64,000 nucleotides of DNA, from NCBI GenBank assembly GCA_905147135.1, contig LR990050.1:322501-386500 (forward strand), given 5' to 3'. Positions 12,101 through 24,100 of the stretch are shown here, one piece after another (within the stretch, counting starts at the first letter, position 1; the number at the start of each line of letters is the position of its first letter). Under the pieces are notes generated by a model. The model worked only from the letters and a program-made list of their open reading frames with translations, ran no database searches and was not told where the DNA came from. The stretch comes from Blastobasis lacticolella (Eukaryota > Arthropoda > Insecta > Lepidoptera > Blastobasidae). The position numbers and the translations under genes were made by a program.

Positions 12101-15100
12101 AGAATCGGCAGCGTGCGGAAAACTTTTATTTTGTGGATATACCCACATTCTTCACATATCCGTGGTTTTATCTTCGGAATGGTTTTTAGTTGATCGGGGA
12201 TCAATACAAACACCTTATGAACACTCGATGAACGATGAGAATAATACTTTAAACAGTGGGGCATTAAATACCTACTAGTAAAGTAGGGGTGTAATCGACC
12301 ACTCGTTTGTTCTAAAACGGACATAATATGATTTTGTCTGCGGTTTTAGACATCGACACACCTCCGGATGCAATTACTGAGAGGTATTACTCGCTACTGA
12401 GGCGTCAACAGACGCCCCAGGTCGCCGTCGCCGATGAGTAGCGAAAGAGCCTTTGTCGGTGCCGCCGAAGCGCCCGCGCACCAAATCCACAACAAACCCG
12501 AGCACGGGAACAAAATACATAACAATATGAGTCTATTGCGACTCCCTTACAAGGAAAAGATCCTTAAGAGTTATCTAGTGCCGGAAAACATAAAGTTACC
12601 CCAGGCTCAAAAATAAAATTTTGTATAAATAAAGTTTAGGCTCATTAACCGAGAGCGCCCGCGGCCGCGACAAGAAAGCGGCGACGGCGCGGCGGCTACT
12701 CGGCGCCGGCGTCGCTGCGGTCACCCGCGCCGCAAGACGTACCACGTACTCCAACGAGGAGAATACCACATTCATCGCCGTCAAATATCTGAGTGACGCC
12801 CGCCGCATACTCTTGCGATCATTATTTTATGGACTCGAAATCGAGAATAAAACTTATAAAATTAACGCCTATAATGATAAGGCGTCCTTGAATGTCGTCC
12901 GTAACACTTAACGAAACGAAACGCTATTCGGAAGTACTGTGTGCGAATTGGCTCCATCGACATACTCCTTGCTCGGCCACGCGAGCCCGGGTAAATGGCC
13001 GGCGCGCGGGCATCCGCAGCGAGCGGCGGCCAAGCAGCCTCCCCGCGCCGCGGAAGCCGCCGGCCGCCGCAGCCGCGCCTACATAGTCACCTAAGTGACT
13101 CAGGTGCGCCACGTTGGTCGCGGACAATTATTTTATAATTAATTGTTGACATTGATTCGTCACGGTTTAGAAGTGCCATTCTATAAGTCCGTGGCACAAT
13201 ATCTATGTTGCCCCTGGTATAGACAAGTATTCTGTCTTCTGACCGATACCAAACTTTTTGCTCCTGACGAAAAGAAGGAGTCCCCTAGTCCATTAAAATG
13301 TTAGTAGATTTGGGTGCGATTTTAGAGTGTTCAGCCGAACACCTTGCATTGGGCAGGCGGCAGCCCCACATACCTAATCAATTTTTATCTAAAATATTCC
13401 CGGCACCTAAACCGAATGGGAAAAAATATTCACCATAAATCTAAAATCACATAATAAATTTATACCGACCACGTATATCGGACCACAAAACCATTTCAAA
13501 ATAAATTCCAAGAAACACATTTTTAAATATGATAAATTTAAAATTGTTAACCATAAAATCATAATTCAATGGCAGAATTTACAAATTTTTAGCCTTACCG
13601 TATTAGCCTCTCGGTTGCCCCGCGAGGGTTTACTAAAGTGACGACTAAGGTCTCAAGGCTCAAAATCCGTGCTATACTTAGACGAAATCATTTGTATTGG
13701 CAATGACTTCGAGGAATGTCTAAGCAATGTTAACGAGGCTCAGATTACTTCAATGTCTCGGATTCATAGTCAACGTTAACAAAAGCAACTTGTAATCTAA
13801 AAATATGTGTAAAATTCTAGTGTTTTAATTTTGAGAATTTCACTAAATTTTTTTTAACTGGAGAAAAGCGACATTATAGCACACTCAGTGTATATATTTT
13901 CGTCTCTTCCCCGTTGCACAATATAAGTTCGCTCAACTTATTGCGCTGTCAGTAGCAGCTTGTTCAGCGCTACAATACAGCTGATTGCACACAAAAACTT
14001 TGGAGACTAATTTTTATCTATTGTTAAAATGTATTTAAAAATATAATAGCTACTTAAACTTTAGCATAAATATCCCCCCGTTCTACGTTCTTTGAGGATC
14101 TTAATGGATGGGCGCAAAACATTGGCCCTTTATTGTCCCTCAGGACTTCATTATGTAAACGAGAACGTCACTTATGCCTCTCGTACTGACTGGGGAACCG
14201 TCTATGGCGACGATTGGGTCAACGGGTGTTGGAAGCAATGTGAACTCAAGTATCCCATTAACTGGATATACTAAATCTAAAAATTTTGCATCATACGATA
14301 ATAATTGTGCTATATTGGTACGAGTAGATAACACCACAGCTATCAGCTATGTAAATTGTCAAGGAAGTATTGAATACCTTCATGCAAAAAATCTAGCGCG
14401 GCATATTTCGTTATGTGATATTAAGGTTGGCGAGGACTCAAGAGAGTTAAGGACATAGAGTGGAAACTCTCTGACTCGGCTTACCGATAGATAGTCCACA
14501 CTGTTAGACAGACTATGATTGAGGTATCGGTAGATTACCGATTTTATGTCTCGCGTCAATGCGACTATAAGCGCTATTTATCCGGCAAACAGGACTCGGA
14601 GGCTATCGCAGTAAATGCGATTAATCTCATGCATTCTCACTTGCCGCACTTCTCTCGATTTGCAATTTTGTTTGCAGAATAATACCGATCCATATGAAGA
14701 TTCTAACGAATTTGTGATAACATTTTGAGTAATTGTTTTAATACGAATGCTTCGTATGACACTTTGAACAATCATCGTTCAGCTCCGTATCCCATTTTGG
14801 TTCCAGTTAGGATGTTCGAATTAAACGATCACTAAAAGGAGCTTTCAAATTCAATCCAAGCTTGTCTAGGTATACTGCCACTTGGAATCCACGAGAGTGT
14901 ATTGGATAACATTTCAAATTCGGTCCCGTCCGAATAAATGAAACATAATATAAAGTTAACTAGAACATAAGAAATATTACTGGCCCTGTGTACCACACAC
15001 ACAGGGTAAAAACGCTATCACTTTTAAGAATAATAATAATAATACATCAAATAGCATTAAAATCATAATTCATTACAACATTAGGGTCAGATCGCTAGTA

Positions 15101-18100
15101 TCCATGGCTCTTTCGTACCTAATTTACGCATAACCCCTGCCATCACACTCGAGGAGTATCTGATTAGAATCGAGCAACTCAGTACTGGCACATACTAAGT
15201 ATATCTTTATGTCGTGCAAACACCATAAATAAGTCACGGCCCAAACCATTAGCCAATGGATTGGCAGGGTGATAACAGAGAGCAGTGTGTCATGGGTCCA
15301 TGTGCTGTGGCTCGGTGTGCCCGGCGTCCGGTGTCCGGCGCTGGGGTCGGCGGCGTCTCCGCGGCGGCGCCCGCAATGCGCTGGCCGCAAGGAGCAGCAC
15401 ATCGCGTTTTCGCCAAATATTATATAAGGCCGATCGCTGATATCGGCCGATTTGTTAAACCCGTTTGCTTTCTTAATAATGAATTAACCACCGTTTCCAT
15501 TATGTAATATGTTTCATTTACGGTTGATACCGTATAATTAATACATTGTTTAAAATGTATGAATAATTAATATTTTGTTTAAAATTTGCAAAACTTCCCT
15601 CTCCAAACATCTACGTTGTGAATTATCTTATATCTGAAGAATGAAGCGACGAAATATAATATACGATCAAACGAACTTTGCGAAGTTCGATCGATATTAT
15701 ATGAGTCGCTTCATTCGAAGATATAACACCCGCCCGCCCATATTCCCAGGCGTGGGGAAGTTTCGCATAGCATCTCTAAAAAGAATGACGTAAAAATGGC
15801 GGCTGGCTGTTGGAATACGTTGGATCGAAAAAACAAAAAATGATCGATTGAAAACAAATCGATTTTACTTTAAATAAACGTGCGAAGTTACCTTGTAGGC
15901 TAAAGGGATTACGTTGTGAATTATCTTATATCTTCGAATGAAGCGACTCATATAATATCGATCGAACTTCGCGAAGTTCGTTTGATCACATAAAATTGTT
16001 ATCAGCGTTTTTTGTTGAGTATTTTCTACATGATCGATTTTATTATTTTAGCCTTTACCCCAGCTTATGTTAGGTTTCGCTTCTCTACGTTTCCTCCTTC
16101 ATTTAGCTCGGTTTTAAGCATTTTTATGTTGTAAGCTCCGTAAGCTTTTATCGGTTCGTGGGCCTCCTATAGGATCTATTTGACACTAATGAACTGAACG
16201 CGACTTCGATTGCGTACCCCTATCCTTTAACTCTACCTCTGCTTAACCCCTACCTATCTCTTTTTTCTTGCTTATAAACCTTTCTCTTGAATCACTTCAT
16301 GTATTGTTGAAAACAATCAATACTGTGTATAAATTGCGTATTTTGGCACTTTTTATGCTGTTTTATGTAATCCAGTTAGTGATATATTCAACCCGCTAAG
16401 TTTATGAAGGAATCTCAAATCCAGTAATGGACTTATTGATTATCTTGATATCGACTATAATCTGTAACATTGACATCTCCTTACACACCTAACCACCTTC
16501 CAGTGGAGGACGTGAACGACAACGCGCCCCGGCTGGAGCGCACGGTGGTGGCGGCGGCCGTGTCGGCGGAGGCGGGCCGCGGGCTGGCCGTGGCGCGCGT
16601 GGCGGCGTGGGACCCGGATAAGAGCGACCGGGTCCGGCTCATCGCGGCGCCGCAGCCTGAGCCACAGCCGTTCGCGTTGGATCCTGATACAGGTAGGTGG
16701 CATGATTGATGATTAATGTTTTTCTATTATATACAGTCACAGTGTTTTTTTAATATGTAAACGCTTATGGATTTTTATTATGTCAAAATAATAGTAGTTT
16801 ATGCAACTGTCATATAAAAGGGGGTATTAAAACATGAGTGTCTGTTTATCATACGAGGCGTAGCCGAGTATGATAATAGTTTGACACGAGTGTTTTAATA
16901 CCTAATTATATGCAGTTGCATACAGTACTTTATATACACTTATATTTTTATGTTAAAATATCGTACCTATAATTTTCTCAACTTTGCTGGAAGTAAGCTG
17001 CGAGTCAGTTCTGTTGTATCTACGCGTCGAGGATATCAAGCGGCGGGAAATTCACTTAATTACTTTCACATTAATCTATTAATTTGCTTCAAACAAGAAA
17101 AAACATTCACAAACACAAATTAAAACAATTAGAAAAAATATTCTGTTAAGCGGGAAAATAATTACACAGAATATAAACAGGAAAATTTGAATTTTGAATT
17201 TGAATTTGTCAAAGACATTTAGGTATTCAGCCTACATTTCGCCGTGTCCCGGCGCCCGACAAAAAATTAAAAAATATAAATGTTGCATAATGATTAAAAA
17301 GTTATTTTACGATACAGCTGTAATTATTTTTTGAAGCGGAGATTATTTTTGGCGGATAGTCTGGTCCCCATCCTTCCCACTTCCAATTAATAAAGTTAAA
17401 AGTAAAGATTTTTAGATACTTGGTCATGATCCATAGTGAAATCTATTAAATTTATTTATTTATAGTGTCTGTGTCTATAACAAATTTTATTCTGTGTAAT
17501 TTTGTAGGCCAAGGCAGAATAGCAGGCCCGTAGGCACCTTCGCGTATCTGCGGAACTGAGCTTTGGCCTCTTTAGCGTTTAGTGTTTATATAATTTTTTT
17601 TTTTTTTCTTATTTTTTTTTTTTCTGTGGTTTAATTTATTTTAATTTTATGTAATTTTTTTTTTATATGTCAGCTAAATGCTAAATAAATACCTTTTAAT
17701 TTATTTATTTATTTAATGAAAATAGTATGGGAAATGCTGTATCGAAAGTAATATTTTTAAATTTTAAAGACTGGCGTGAAAAAAGTGTACCCTTAAACGA
17801 CTGTTTTCGAATATGAAATTGGAACATTACGCTATGAGTGTAGATAAAGTTATTTTACCTTACAGCTGTAATGAAATTAGTATGGGAAATGCTGTATCGA
17901 AAAGTAATTTTTTAAAATTTTATTGACTGGCGTGAAAAAAGTGTATCCTTAAGCAACTGTTTTCGAATTTGAAATTGGAACATTACGCTATGAGTGTAGA
18001 TAAATCATGTTTATGTCTCACTAGCGGGAGACGTGCGGTTTTCACCGGCGTGCAGCTCGGATCTCTGTAAACGTACGACTATTCGCGGAGTCCTATTATT

Positions 18101-21100
18101 TTTCCGAGAGTACTCTATAATATTTGGGAAGTTGTAGTTTTCTGTTAGTGAAAGCTTTTTGAAATTGTTTCAGTTGTATTGGAGATTGCCCATTGCCTAT
18201 TAACATCCAAACAAACAGCCTTTAAATATTTCATGGAAACTTGATATTTTTCCGGAATTAAAAGTCTTTAGTGAATAAATTTCTGAAATCAGTTTAGTAC
18301 TTTCGATAATTATCCTCAAATCCAAACTTACAATTTTTTCCTTTTAATATTAGTTTCATCTAAAATATATCAAGAGCGTGGGTAGCCCTCCCACTAGGTG
18401 GATTGACGACCTGATAAAGATCGCAGGTGCCAGCTGGATGTGGAAGGCACAGGACCAGCCTTCGTGGAGATATTTGGAGAGGACCTATGCCCGGCAGCGG
18501 GCATCTTTCGGCTGATATGATGATGATATCAAAGAATTCATCTCTTATAAAAACGCTTAATCCTTCTCTCCCCCCAGGCCTAGTAACCCTCGAGAACCCC
18601 CGCGCCTGGGCGGCCATCCTCTCCGCTGCCGGGTCCAGCGGCCGCGCGCGCTCCCTGGAAGTCGCGGCGTCCGACGGCGCGCACGCGGCGGCCGCCCGGG
18701 TGAAGCTGTCGGCGGCACCGGCCAATTTACACGCGCCGCACTTTGCACACGTGGTGCACGAGGCCAGGGTGTTGGAGAACCTGCCGCCGCCGGTGCTGTT
18801 GACTACGGTAGGTGTTTTTGTGGTTGCACTTTTTCTTTATACCACTAAAGTGGCAAACAAGCCTCCGGCCCGCCTGATGGTAAACAGTCACGGCAGCCTA
18901 TGGACGTTTGCAAAACCAATGTACGTGGGAGGCGTGAGCAAAAACAGGTGAGAAATAGGAGTATACTGACTTGGTGCGCTGGCTTAGCGACCCAAAGTGG
19001 ATCTTGGCCTCCGTTTCCAGAGAGCCGATCGGGCGACACAGATATCGATGGATGTATGAAGTTCTAAAAGACCTAACGGCATCCTCAATTGGCAGGAGAT
19101 GAATGAAGAATAGTTTAATAAAAAAAATTGCGTGGCCCTTAACTGTTTGATTAGTCACGGGTTCTCCGATCCTTGATCAGCGAACATTGTGATCGACCGC
19201 ACTTCGATGATACCTAAACGTAACAGTTCCTTTGATAAATATAGCGATGTCCTACAATATTTGTACATTTAGACCGTATTCTACTAAGATATACATCTGC
19301 TGATTTAGCAAAAGACCGGAGTAGAAGTCAACGCCAGAATCCGGTTGTTTCGACGTTAGCCACTTGGCACTGATTTCAAAGCTGACCAGCGTTGCTTGAG
19401 CAACATTGTCAAGAATTATCACTAGATAAATGTTTCATCTACTGTATTGCCACTGTTAAAACTACCTAAAATTCAGTCTCTTTAACATTCACACCTTAAC
19501 CCTATAATCCAAAACCTGCTCCTCATACCCCAGGTGAAAGCATACGACGACGACCTCGGCGAATACGGCGTGATCTCGTACTCGATCCCGTCGGCGAAGC
19601 TGCGGGAGACGTTCGCGGTGGACGCGGCCAGCGGCGCGCTCACTACCAGGGTGGCGCTCGACCGCGAGGCCAGGGCCGAGTGGGAGGTATGTATAGGCAT
19701 TTATTATCTTTATTTTTAACCAAAATATAACATTGAACGTCCTGAAAGTACAAGCTAAACAAGTTATGAGGACAACCGTTATTGTGCTCACCAATTGGCG
19801 CCACTGAGGTGAGGTATTGTCACTCTCAATATAGAATAACGCCGTTCTATGGTTGAGCATTTATTTTGACCAATATGGCGACATATTTTGACAGCGGACC
19901 TCACCTGCCAGTGGCGCCATCTAGAGAAATTTCGAACCTCATTAACACTACCGTGTGGTAGGGGGTGGGGCCGAGCTGCGTGAGTGCACGGCGGCCCAAA
20001 GCTCGACGCATCTTGTTGTGTGCTACAAGATACACAAGCGAAGCGTTTCTCGTCAAATTATAAAGAGCTAGCCCAAGAGTAAACAGCTAGTGCGATGCTC
20101 AATTTTATGTGTTCATCATCACAACCCATAACAGTCCACTGCAGGACTTACGACCTCTCCCACGAAAGGGAACGTTATTGTCATAATCTCCACGCTTGGC
20201 AGGCGGGTTGGAAATCGCATTGTTATAAATGAAACACTAAAAATAGCTGCTACCCGTTTTCCAGCCTTGGCTACGCTAGATCTCATGCCTCGAAACAGAC
20301 CTTGGACGACCTCCACAAGTGTAAGGGCTTGGTGCATTCTACTCTGCCGGACACCACACGTCCTCACACCAAACTATTTATTACATCATAGTCCCCACTA
20401 ATTTGTCAATGGTATCCTAGGTGGTGGTAGCGGCGACGGACGGCGGCGGGCTGATCCGGCACACGGCGGTGCGCGTGCGCGTGGCGGACGCCAACGACAA
20501 CGCGCCCGCCTTCCCCTTGGGCGAGTACCGCGCCGCCGCGCCCGCCAACAAGCCGCCGAGGGCGCCCTTCCTCACGCTCACTGCTAAGGTAGGCATAGTC
20601 ATACACGGGCGCGTGGCGGACGCCAACGACAACGCGCCCGCCTTCCCCTTGGGCGAGTACCGCGCCGCCGCGCCCGCCAACAAGCCGCCGAGGGCGCCCT
20701 TCCTCACGCTCACTGCTAAGGTAGGCATAGTCATACACGGGCGCGTGGCGGACGCCAACGACAACGCGCCCGCCTTCCCCTTGGGCGAGTACCGCGCCGC
20801 CGCGCCCGCCAACAAGCCGCCGAGGGCGCCCTTCCTCACGCTCACTGCTAAGGTAGGCATAGTCATACACGGGCGCGTGGCGGACGCCAACGACAACGCG
20901 CCCGCCTTCCCCTTGGGCGAGTACCGCGCCGCCGCGCCCGCCAACAAGCCGCCGAGGGCGCCCTTCCTCACGCTCACTGCTAAGGTAGGCATAGTCATAC
21001 ACGGGCGCGTGGCGGACGCCAACGACAACGCGCCCGCCTTCCCCTTGGGCGAGTACCGCGCCGCCGCGCCCGCCAACAAGCCGCCGAGGGCGCCCTTCCT

Positions 21101-24100
21101 CACGCTCACTGCTAAGGTAGGCATAGTCATACACGGGCGCGTGGCGGACGCCAACGACAACGCGCCCGCCTTCCCCTTGGGCGAGTACCGCGCCGCCGCG
21201 CCCGCCAACAAGCCGCCGAGGGCGCCCTTCCTCACGCTCACTGCTAAGGTAGGCATAGTCATACACGGGCGCGTGGCGGACGCCAACGACAACGCGCCCG
21301 CCTTCCCCTTGGGCGAGTACCGCGCCGCCGCGCCCGCCAACAAGCCGCCGAGGGCGCCCTTCCTCACGCTCACTGCTAAGGTAGGCATAGTCATACACGG
21401 GCGCGTGGCGGACGCCAACGACAACGCGCCCGCCTTCCCCTTGGGCGAGTACCGCGCCGCCGCGCCCGCCAACAAGCCGCCGAGGGCGCCCTTCCTCACG
21501 CTCACTGCTAAGGTAGGCATAGTCATACACGGGCGCGTGGCGGACGCCAACGACAACGCGCCCGCCTTCCCCTTGGGCGAGTACCGCGCCGCCGCGCCCG
21601 CCAACAAGCCGCCGAGGGCGCCCTTCCTCACGCTCACTGCTAAGGTAGGATGTGGTTTTATTTTGGCAGGGAAGCTGTTTGTCATCGCAGCCTATGTTCT
21701 ATTATGTTTCCAATATTGTATTTGACTAGTTAATATAAATATCGATGTATATTTAATACTATGAATATGAATAATTAACACTACCAGAGGTTGCCCACCC
21801 AACGCCAGGGCTATCACCAATGCCCACCTCTAAAACCCCGGTACACGTGACTCTGCTAGCAAATAGCAGCAAAGCAGGGACAGAGGCCCCGCTACTGCAA
21901 AAGCCACGTCATCATTTTGCACTTATACCACTATGTGGAGTCGGCACATATCTCTCGCTTCCGATTTACTCCTACTCCATACTCGTCATTTCGTCATTTC
22001 ACTCCTTCCTCATTGAACAGGTCGCTATTTAAACAGTCCATCCAACTTCTCTTCGATTAACCTCTACTAAAGCATCCATCCACATTCTTTATGATCCAGC
22101 CGCTTGATGGAAAATGGTGATCGCTGCTTATGGAAAGGTATTAGCGTCAGCTTGTTGTCCACCTCTGAAACCCTAAGGCATGTTGCTCTGCAACAAGTAG
22201 GCAGAAGCTAAACCCCTCCACTGCAAAAACTACGGTTTCCCACGGAGCACGGAAGGTCTTATACCAAGAGGAACGCTACTACTCAAATAGTATTGTTTTT
22301 ACTGCGGAATTCTGTGAGGTGGAAATAGTTCCCCAGTCGGGCGGCTCCAGTTCCTCCAGAAAAGTCCCACCTCTTTGATATTATGTGTTTGGTTTATAGT
22401 TTGTACCTCTATGTTAAGATATGTTTGGTTTGTATCGCCACGCCATTTTCTCGCAGCATAGTCAGTCAGACCACATTTCTCCACCTGCAATAGTCCTGAC
22501 AGACCCCACCTTTGTACCGTACCCACATAATAATCCCAACATTCCCCCCCTCCACGCAGGACCGCGACTCGGGCGAGCACGCGCGCATCACGTACTCCAT
22601 CTACGAGGGCGACGTGGTGACGCCGCACACCGGACTCTTCCACATCGACCCGCATTCCGGCGCCTTGTCCTTCGCGAGGAACGCTTCGGAGTTTGGTGAG
22701 TGCCCGGTTTGGTCCTCGACGTAAAAAGAGGATTGTTGAAAGTTTTACATGGGTGTCTGTGTGTTTATCTTAAGCATTGTAGCCCCCGAGTGCAGTCTCT
22801 TTTATATTTGAAAACTAGTTTAATCGAGACGGTTTTGGATAAGGTGATTTAAAATTAATTCTTGACAATTAAAGAAAAGACACTGTATAAAAATTTTGTC
22901 GGTCGGGGGATTTCCGATATCTGTTGGCTAATAGTAGTTTATGCAACTGTCATATAATACCTAATTATATGCAGTTTCATACACTACTTTATCTACACTC
23001 ATATTTTTATGTTAAAATATCGTACCTATAATTTTCTCAACTTAGCTGGAAGTAAGCTGCGAGTCAGTTCTGTTGTATCTACGCGTCAAGGATATCAAGC
23101 GGCGGGAAATTCACTTAACTATTTTCACATTTATCTATTTATTTGCTTAAAATAAGGAAAAACATTCACAAACACAAATTACAACAATTACAAAAAATAT
23201 TCTGTTTAGCGGGAAAATAATTACACAGAATATAAAAAGGAAAATTTAAATTTTGAATTTGTTAAAAACATCTAAGTATACAGCCTACATTAGGCCGTGT
23301 CCCGGCGGCCGACAAAATATTTAAAAATAGAAGTGTTGCATAATGATTAAAAAGTTATTTTACGATACAGCTGTCATGAAAATAGTATGGGAAATGCTGT
23401 ATCGAAAAGTAATTTTTTAAAATTTTATAGTCTGGCGTGAAAAAAGTGTATCCTTAAACGACTGTTTTCGAATATGTAATTGGAACATTATGCTATTAGT
23501 GTAGATAATAGTAGTTTGTGCAACTGTCATATAAAAAATGGGGGTGTGTTTTAATACCTAATTATATGCAGTTGCATACACTACTTTATCTACACTCATA
23601 TTTTTATGTTAAAATATCGTATAATTTTCTCAACTTTGCTGGAAGTAAGCTGCGAGTCAGTTCTGTTGTATCTACGCGTCGAGGATATCAAGCGGCGGGA
23701 AATTCAATTCACTACTTTCACATTTATCTATTTATTTGCTTTAAACATGAAAAACATTCACAAACACAAATTACATCTATTAGAAAAAATATTCTGTTTA
23801 GCGGGAAAATAATTACACACAAATATAAGCAGGAAAATTTAAATTTTGAATTTGAATTTGTCAAAGGCATTTAGGTATTCAGCCTACATTTCGCCGTGTC
23901 TCGGCGCCCGACAAAATTTAAAAAATAAAAGTGTTGCATAATGATTAAAAAGTTATTTTATCTACACTCATAGTGTAATGTTCCAATTACATATTCGAAA
24001 ACAGTCGTTTAAGGGTACACTTTTTTCACGCCAGACTATAAAATTTTAAAAAATTACTTTTCGATACAGCATTTCCCATACTATTTTCATGACAGCTGTA

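Larger units (their letters stand above)
10877..15947 (+). mobile_element. DIRS-like tyrosine-recombinase retrotransposon, degenerate
   Basis: Bounded by about 165-bp inverted repeats: 10877-11042 matches the reverse complement of 15784-15947 with few differences. Inside, the plus strand has broken RT remnants at about 13290-13640 (LVDLGAILECS, FLSKIFPAPKPNGK) and an RNase H-like piece at 14300-14410 (VDNTTAISYVN, AKNLARHI). In DIRS elements these lie in this order inside inverted repeats. Multiple stops and frameshifts mean it is dead. I did not recognise the recombinase domain with confidence. Long palindromes at 15655-15720 and 15955-15985 (CGAACTTCGCGAAGTTCG) fit the internal complementary region. 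Confidence 0.6.

Noticed and set aside
12434..13127. GC-rich patch with short frames, possibly a gag-like ORF of the DIRS-like element
   Set aside because: Position fits, but I could not see a conserved motif and the frames are broken; left inside the element entry.
20481..21649. Regular repeat with spacer-like linkers, CRISPR-like at first glance
   Set aside because: The linker is identical in every copy and the repeat is coding exon plus donor in an animal gene.
20406..21685. Two long minus-strand frames (374 and 422 codons) over array 2
   Set aside because: Shadows of the repeated coding exon; unit length is a multiple of three, so every open frame is extended.
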